Source: Oscillospiraceae bacterium (GTDB taxonomy: Bacteria > Bacillota > Clostridia > Oscillospirales > Oscillospiraceae). Taken from it: DNA of 18,501 bases. Location: assembly GCA_016302405.1 (NCBI GenBank), contig JAEDNR010000035.1, forward strand, positions 1-18,501. The letters run 5' to 3'. Shown piece after piece: positions 15,192-18,501 of this stretch (position 1 is its first letter; each line of letters starts with the position of its first letter). The notes beneath the pieces were generated by a model. It was given only the letters and a program-made list of their open reading frames with translations, ran no database searches and was not told where the DNA came from. A program made the translations under genes and the position numbers.

Positions 15192-16166
15192 ATGTGTACT
15201 GCAGCGTTTTATAAAACAAACAGCGCTTACTTCGGACGGACACTGGACTATGAATTCTCTTACGGGGACGAGGTGACCCTGACCCCCCGGAACTTCCCTC
15301 TGCCATTCCGGGAGGCGGAGACCCTGCGCTCCCACTACGCCATTCTGGGCATGGCCCACGTAAGCGGCGGGCATCCTCTGTATTACGATGCCATGAACGA
15401 AAAGGGACTGGGCATGGCGGGCCTTAACTTCGTGGGGAACGCCTGCTACGGCAAGTCCCAGCCGGGCAAGGACAACATTGCCCAGTTTGAGTTCATCGTC
15501 TGGATCCTGGGTCAGTGCGCCACCGTCCGGGAGGCCCGTGCGCTGCTTGCCAGGGTGAATATCACCGACACCCCTTTCAGTCCCCAGCTGCCGGTAGCCC
15601 AGCTGCACTGGATCATTGCCGACCGGGAGGAAGCCGTCACTGTGGAGGCAGTCAAGGATGGCCTGCGGGTCTACGACAACCCCGCCGGGGTGCTGACCAA
15701 CAATCCCCCCTTCGATGAGCAGATGTTTAACCTGAATAACTATATGCACCTGTCCCCCCGCTCCCCGGAGAATACCTTCTCCGACAAGCTGAAGCTGCAC
15801 TGCTACAGCCGGGGCATGGGCGGCATGGGGCTTCCCGGAGACCTGTCCTCCCAGTCCCGGTTCGTCCGGGTAGCGTTCACCGCCCTCAACTCCCGGTCGG
15901 AGGGCACCGAGGAATCCGATGTCAGCCAGTTTTTCCACATTCTGGGCTCCGTGGACCAGACCCGGGGCTGCTGCGAGCTGGACGGCGGAAAATTTGAAAT
16001 CACCCTCTATACCTCCTGCTGCAGCCTGGACAAGGGGATCTACTACTACACCGCCTACGATAACCACGGCATCACCGCCGTGGACATGCACCGGGAGAAC
16101 CTGGACGCCGATGCCCTGCGCCGCTGGCCCCTGCGGGCAAAGGGCGAGATCCGGTGGGAGAACTGA
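15192..16166 (+). CDS. Choloylglycine hydrolase (bile salt hydrolase)
   Basis: 324-residue Ntn hydrolase of the choloylglycine hydrolase/penicillin V acylase family. Expected active-site residues are all seen: nucleophile C2 right after Met1 (exposed by Met removal), R16 and D19 in GRTLDY, N79 in GLNFV, N170 in TNNPPF and R223 in SRFVR. GMGLPGDLSSQSRFVR (211-226) is typical of true bile salt hydrolases rather than penicillin V acylases. No signal peptide is present, as usual for this cytosolic tetramer. It cleaves glycine or taurine from conjugated bile acids, implying life in an animal intestine. It is a single gene with its own promoter, divergent from a hydrolase/oxidoreductase operon. Glycine versus taurine preference cannot be judged here. 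Confidence 0.92.
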   Translation: MCTAAFYKTNSAYFGRTLDYEFSYGDEVTLTPRNFPLPFREAETLRSHYAILGMAHVSGGHPLYYDAMNEKGLGMAGLNFVGNACYGKSQPGKDNIAQFEFIVWILGQCATVREARALLARVNITDTPFSPQLPVAQLHWIIADREEAVTVEAVKDGLRVYDNPAGVLTNNPPFDEQMFNLNNYMHLSPRSPENTFSDKLKLHCYSRGMGGMGLPGDLSSQSRFVRVAFTALNSRSEGTEESDVSQFFHILGSVDQTRGCCELDGGKFEITLYTSCCSLDKGIYYYTAYDNHGITAVDMHRENLDADALRRWPLRAKGEIRWEN

Positions 16167-16209
16167 TCGGAGTCCGGCTCTGACTGCAATGGAGAAAAAC
16201 GGCTTCGCC

Positions 16210-16348
16210 GAATTGACAATTGACAATTATTGTGTAAGCAGTGGGACGATTTTGTAAAATTGCGATTGTTTTCGTTCAAATCTTTTTATTTTAAATCATC
16301 CCGGAGGGATTCCTTAATTGTCAATTTTCCATTGTCAATTGTCAATTC
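16210..16348. repeat. MITE-like element with 18-bp terminal inverted repeats
   Basis: Most of the 327-nt gap between the bile salt hydrolase gene and greA. Ends 16210-16227 (GAATTGACAATTGACAAT) and 16331-16348 are perfect inverted repeats. The interior is strikingly AT-rich compared with the GC-rich surroundings and encodes nothing. The right end extends to 16316 and closely matches the repeat at 141-167. I see no clear target-site duplication. It could be a non-autonomous mobile repeat or a bidirectional transcription-stop structure. Confidence 0.6.
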
Positions 16349-16432
16349 TTTTATCGACGCGAAGCGACACCTTATCTGCCCACTGTCCACTTCCGCTTAT
16401 ACGGCCCGCCAGGAAAAACAGCAAAATATTCC

Positions 16433-16461
16433 TTGACTGTCCGATGGGTTTCTACTATAAT
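16433..16461 (+). promoter_or_regulatory. greA-lysS promoter
   Basis: TTGACT (16433-16438), exact 17-nt spacer, TATAAT (16456-16461). It is the best sigma-A promoter in the window and fits constitutive high expression. Predicted start is near 16468, about 32 nt before the greA ATG. No T-box or other leader element is present upstream of lysS. Confidence 0.85.
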
Positions 16462-16499
16462 GTGGGGAAGAAACCGTATTTTGAGAAAGGATTTTGAAA

Positions 16500-16976
16500 A
16501 TGGCAAAGGAATACAAAATTACCAGCCTGCGACTGGCTGATCTGGAAAAAGAGCTGAACTATCTGAAGACCACCCGGGAGCGTGAAATCGCTGCCATGAT
16601 CGCCGAGGCCCGGTCCTACGGCGACTTGTCCGAAAACTCCGAGTACGATGCCGCCAAGAACGAGCAGGCAAAGCTCTACGGCCGTATCGCGGAGATTGAG
16701 GAGATCCTGTCCCACGCCGTCATCATCGAGGACGAGAACGAGGCCAGCGGCCGTGTTGGCCTGGGCTGCACCGTGGTGGTGGAGGATGAGAACGGCAAGC
16801 AGACCGAGTACCGGATCACCGGCTCCCAGGAAGCCAACCCCATGGAGCACAAGCTCTCCGACGACTCCCCCTTTGGCCGTGCCGTGGTGGGCAAGGCTGC
16901 CGGGGAGAAGTTCATCGTCAACGCCCCCGCCGGCTCCTTTACCATGAAGGTGGTCAGCGTGACCCGTGAGGGCTGA
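16500..16976 (+). CDS. greA: Transcription elongation factor GreA
   Basis: 158 residues, the usual GreA length. The N-terminal coiled coil (about 10-75) carries the tip sequence GDLSENSEY (41-49) whose acidic residues D42 and E45 correspond to those that reach into the RNA polymerase secondary channel and hold Mg2+ for cleavage of backtracked RNA. The C-terminal FKBP-like domain includes YRITGSQEANP and SPFGRAVVGKAAGE. ATG 16500 is preferred over the in-frame TTG 16494, with GAAAGGA (16484-16490) about 9 nt upstream. It is followed after 3 nt by lysS, a pairing common in Firmicutes. Confidence 0.96.
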   Translation: MAKEYKITSLRLADLEKELNYLKTTREREIAAMIAEARSYGDLSENSEYDAAKNEQAKLYGRIAEIEEILSHAVIIEDENEASGRVGLGCTVVVEDENGKQTEYRITGSQEANPMEHKLSDDSPFGRAVVGKAAGEKFIVNAPAGSFTMKVVSVTREG

Positions 16977-16979
16977 TCC

Positions 16980-18482
16980 ATGGCAAAGTTTGTTCCTCAG
17001 TCTGAAATGTCCCTGTCCGACCAGGTCAAGGTTCGGCGGGAGAAGCTCCAAAACCTCCGTGCCGAGGGCCTCGATCCCTTTGTGCAGACCCGGTTTGAAG
17101 TGACCGCCGATTCCGTCACCATCAAAAACCAGTTCGATGCCATGGAGGGCCAGTCCGTCCGTCTGGCCGGCCGTCTCATGAGCAAGCGGGGCATGGGCAA
17201 GGTGACCTTCTGCGACCTTCAGGACCGGGAGGGACGGATCCAGCTCTACGCCCGGTTTGACGAAATGGCGGAAGCCGACTTCCAGCGCTTTAAGAAATAC
17301 GATATCGGCGATATTGTAGGCGTGGTGGGCGACGTGTTCAAGACCGAGCGGGGAGAAATCTCCGTCCGGGTCCACGAAGCCACCCTGCTGAGCAAGTCCC
17401 TGCTGCCCCTGCCGGAGAAGTTCCACGGTCTGACCGATAAGGAGACCCGGTTCCGCCAGCGGTACGTGGACCTGATGGTGAATCCCGAGGTGAAGCAGAA
17501 CTTTGTGATCCGTTCCCGGTTCATTAAATACCTGCGTAACTACCTGGACAGCCGGAATTATATTGAGGTGGAGACCCCGGTTCTCAATACCATTGCCGGC
17601 GGCGCCGCCGCCCGGCCTTTCATCACCCATCACAACACCCTGGACATTGATATGTACATGCGTATTGCCACGGAGCTGCCCCTGAAGCGGCTGATCGTGG
17701 GCGGCATGGAGCGGGTGTATGAGGTGGGCCGGATCTTCCGCAACGAGGGCATGGACCCCAAGCACAACCCGGAATTTACCACCGTAGAGCTGTACCAGGC
17801 CTATGCCGACTTTCACGATATGATGGATATTGCCGAAGGTGTGATCTCCGGCGCGGCCCAGGAAATTCTGGGCACCTATCAGGTCCGCTGGATGGGCGAG
17901 GACATTGACCTCACCCCCGGCTGGCGGCGCATGACCATGGCCCAAGCCGTCAAGGAATATGTGGGCATCGACTTTGACGCGATTTCCGATGATGCCGAAG
18001 CGGTGGCTGCCGCCAAGGCCAAGGGCGTGGAACTGGCGGAGGCTGCGGAGAAAACCTGGGGCAACGCCCTGTACGCCTGCTTCGACCAGAAGGTGGAGGA
18101 GCACCTGATCCAGCCCACCTTCATCACCATGTACCCCGTGGAGGTCTCCCCCCTCACCAAGCGGTCCCCCAAGGACCCCCGGCTCACCGAGCGGTTCGAG
18201 CTGTTCATCTGCCACAGTGAGCTTGCCAACGCCTACTCCGAGCTGAACGATCCCCTGGACCAGCGGGAGCGGTTCATGAAGCAGGTTGAGCAGCGGGAGC
18301 GGGGCGACGACGAGACGGAAATGCTGGACGAGGATTTCCTCACCGCCATGGAGTACGGCATGCCTCCCACGGGCGGCATGGGTATGGGCATTGACCGGTG
18401 TGTTATGCTGCTGACCGGCGCCGATACCATCCGGGAGGTCATCCTATTCCCCACAATGAAGTCCTTACCGAACGACAAGTAA
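16980..18482 (+). CDS. lysS: Lysyl-tRNA synthetase, class II
   Basis: 500 residues, full-length class II LysRS; the stop is just inside the window. The N-terminal OB-fold anticodon domain (about 55-160) contains VRLAGRLMSKRGMGKVTFCDLQD. The catalytic core has motif 1 around YLDSRNYIEVETPVLN, motif 2 at VGRIFRNEGMDPKHNPEFT (R254-N255-E256) and motif 3 at GGMGMGIDRCVMLLTG (465-480, R473). It charges tRNA-Lys with lysine using ATP in the cytosol. The start lies 3 nt after greA, with ribosome site GTGAGGG inside the greA 3' end, so the two are co-transcribed and coupled. Confidence 0.97.
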   Translation: MAKFVPQSEMSLSDQVKVRREKLQNLRAEGLDPFVQTRFEVTADSVTIKNQFDAMEGQSVRLAGRLMSKRGMGKVTFCDLQDREGRIQLYARFDEMAEADFQRFKKYDIGDIVGVVGDVFKTERGEISVRVHEATLLSKSLLPLPEKFHGLTDKETRFRQRYVDLMVNPEVKQNFVIRSRFIKYLRNYLDSRNYIEVETPVLNTIAGGAAARPFITHHNTLDIDMYMRIATELPLKRLIVGGMERVYEVGRIFRNEGMDPKHNPEFTTVELYQAYADFHDMMDIAEGVISGAAQEILGTYQVRWMGEDIDLTPGWRRMTMAQAVKEYVGIDFDAISDDAEAVAAAKAKGVELAEAAEKTWGNALYACFDQKVEEHLIQPTFITMYPVEVSPLTKRSPKDPRLTERFELFICHSELANAYSELNDPLDQRERFMKQVEQRERGDDETEMLDEDFLTAMEYGMPPTGGMGMGIDRCVMLLTGADTIREVILFPTMKSLPNDK

Positions 18483-18501
18483 GAAAACCCCAGTATTTAT
18501 G

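Noticed and set aside
16455..18215. 586-codon antisense open frame opposite greA-lysS
   Set aside because: It covers two unmistakable housekeeping genes and their promoter in the reverse direction; composition artefact.

Overview
The window looks like chromosomal DNA from a strictly anaerobic, GC-rich Firmicute of the gut, most plausibly the class Clostridia (Oscillospiraceae/Ruminococcaceae-like). This is inferred from the strong AGGAGG-type ribosome binding sites, sigma-A promoters with near-consensus boxes and 17-nt spacers, the greA-lysS gene pair, an intact bile salt hydrolase, and a hexuronate catabolic operon. No taxonomic search was possible. All genes are on the + strand except one two-gene - strand operon (13001-14954).

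Layout. (1) 1-181: repeat DNA with no gene. It holds a perfect GGTACCAGTG hairpin, a 28-nt element that recurs near 12.7-13.0 kb in the opposite orientation, and an AATTGTC repeat cluster. (2) 182-5340: a promoter and a tightly packed three-gene operon. It encodes a TerB-N/TerB-C domain protein, a BREX-type ATP-binding protein of the BrxD (DUF2791) family, and a BrxHI/Lhr-like superfamily 2 helicase. No BREX core genes (PglZ, PglX methylase, BrxC/PglY) accompany them. This stand-alone trio is the best candidate for a poorly described DNA-processing or anti-phage system. (3) 5341-12703: a promoter with a structured leader, then a galacturonate operon: TIM-barrel sugar isomerase/epimerase, AraC-type regulator, SDR dehydrogenase, uxaB, uxaA and uxaC, closed by a perfect 17-bp hairpin. 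UxaC, UxaB and UxaA together convert D-galacturonate through tagaturonate and altronate to 2-keto-3-deoxygluconate. KDG kinase, KDPG aldolase and a transporter are not in the window. (4) 12704-13000: a non-coding block of nested palindromes bounded by inverted copies of the 5'-end repeat. (5) 13001-14954 (-): a membrane-anchored alpha/beta hydrolase followed by a Gfo/Idh/MocA oxidoreductase. This operon is divergent from (6) 15192-16166 (+), a bile salt hydrolase with all expected catalytic residues; the 237-bp gap between them carries two back-to-back promoters and a palindrome. (7) 16167-16432: an AT-rich, MITE-like element with 18-bp terminal inverted repeats. (8) 16433-18482: a consensus promoter driving greA and lysS, ordinary housekeeping genes.

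The same repeat family, in inverted orientation, brackets the TerB trio plus the uronate operon. These 12.6 kb may therefore be a unit that was inserted, inverted or assembled by recombination between repeats. That is an inference from repeat position only.
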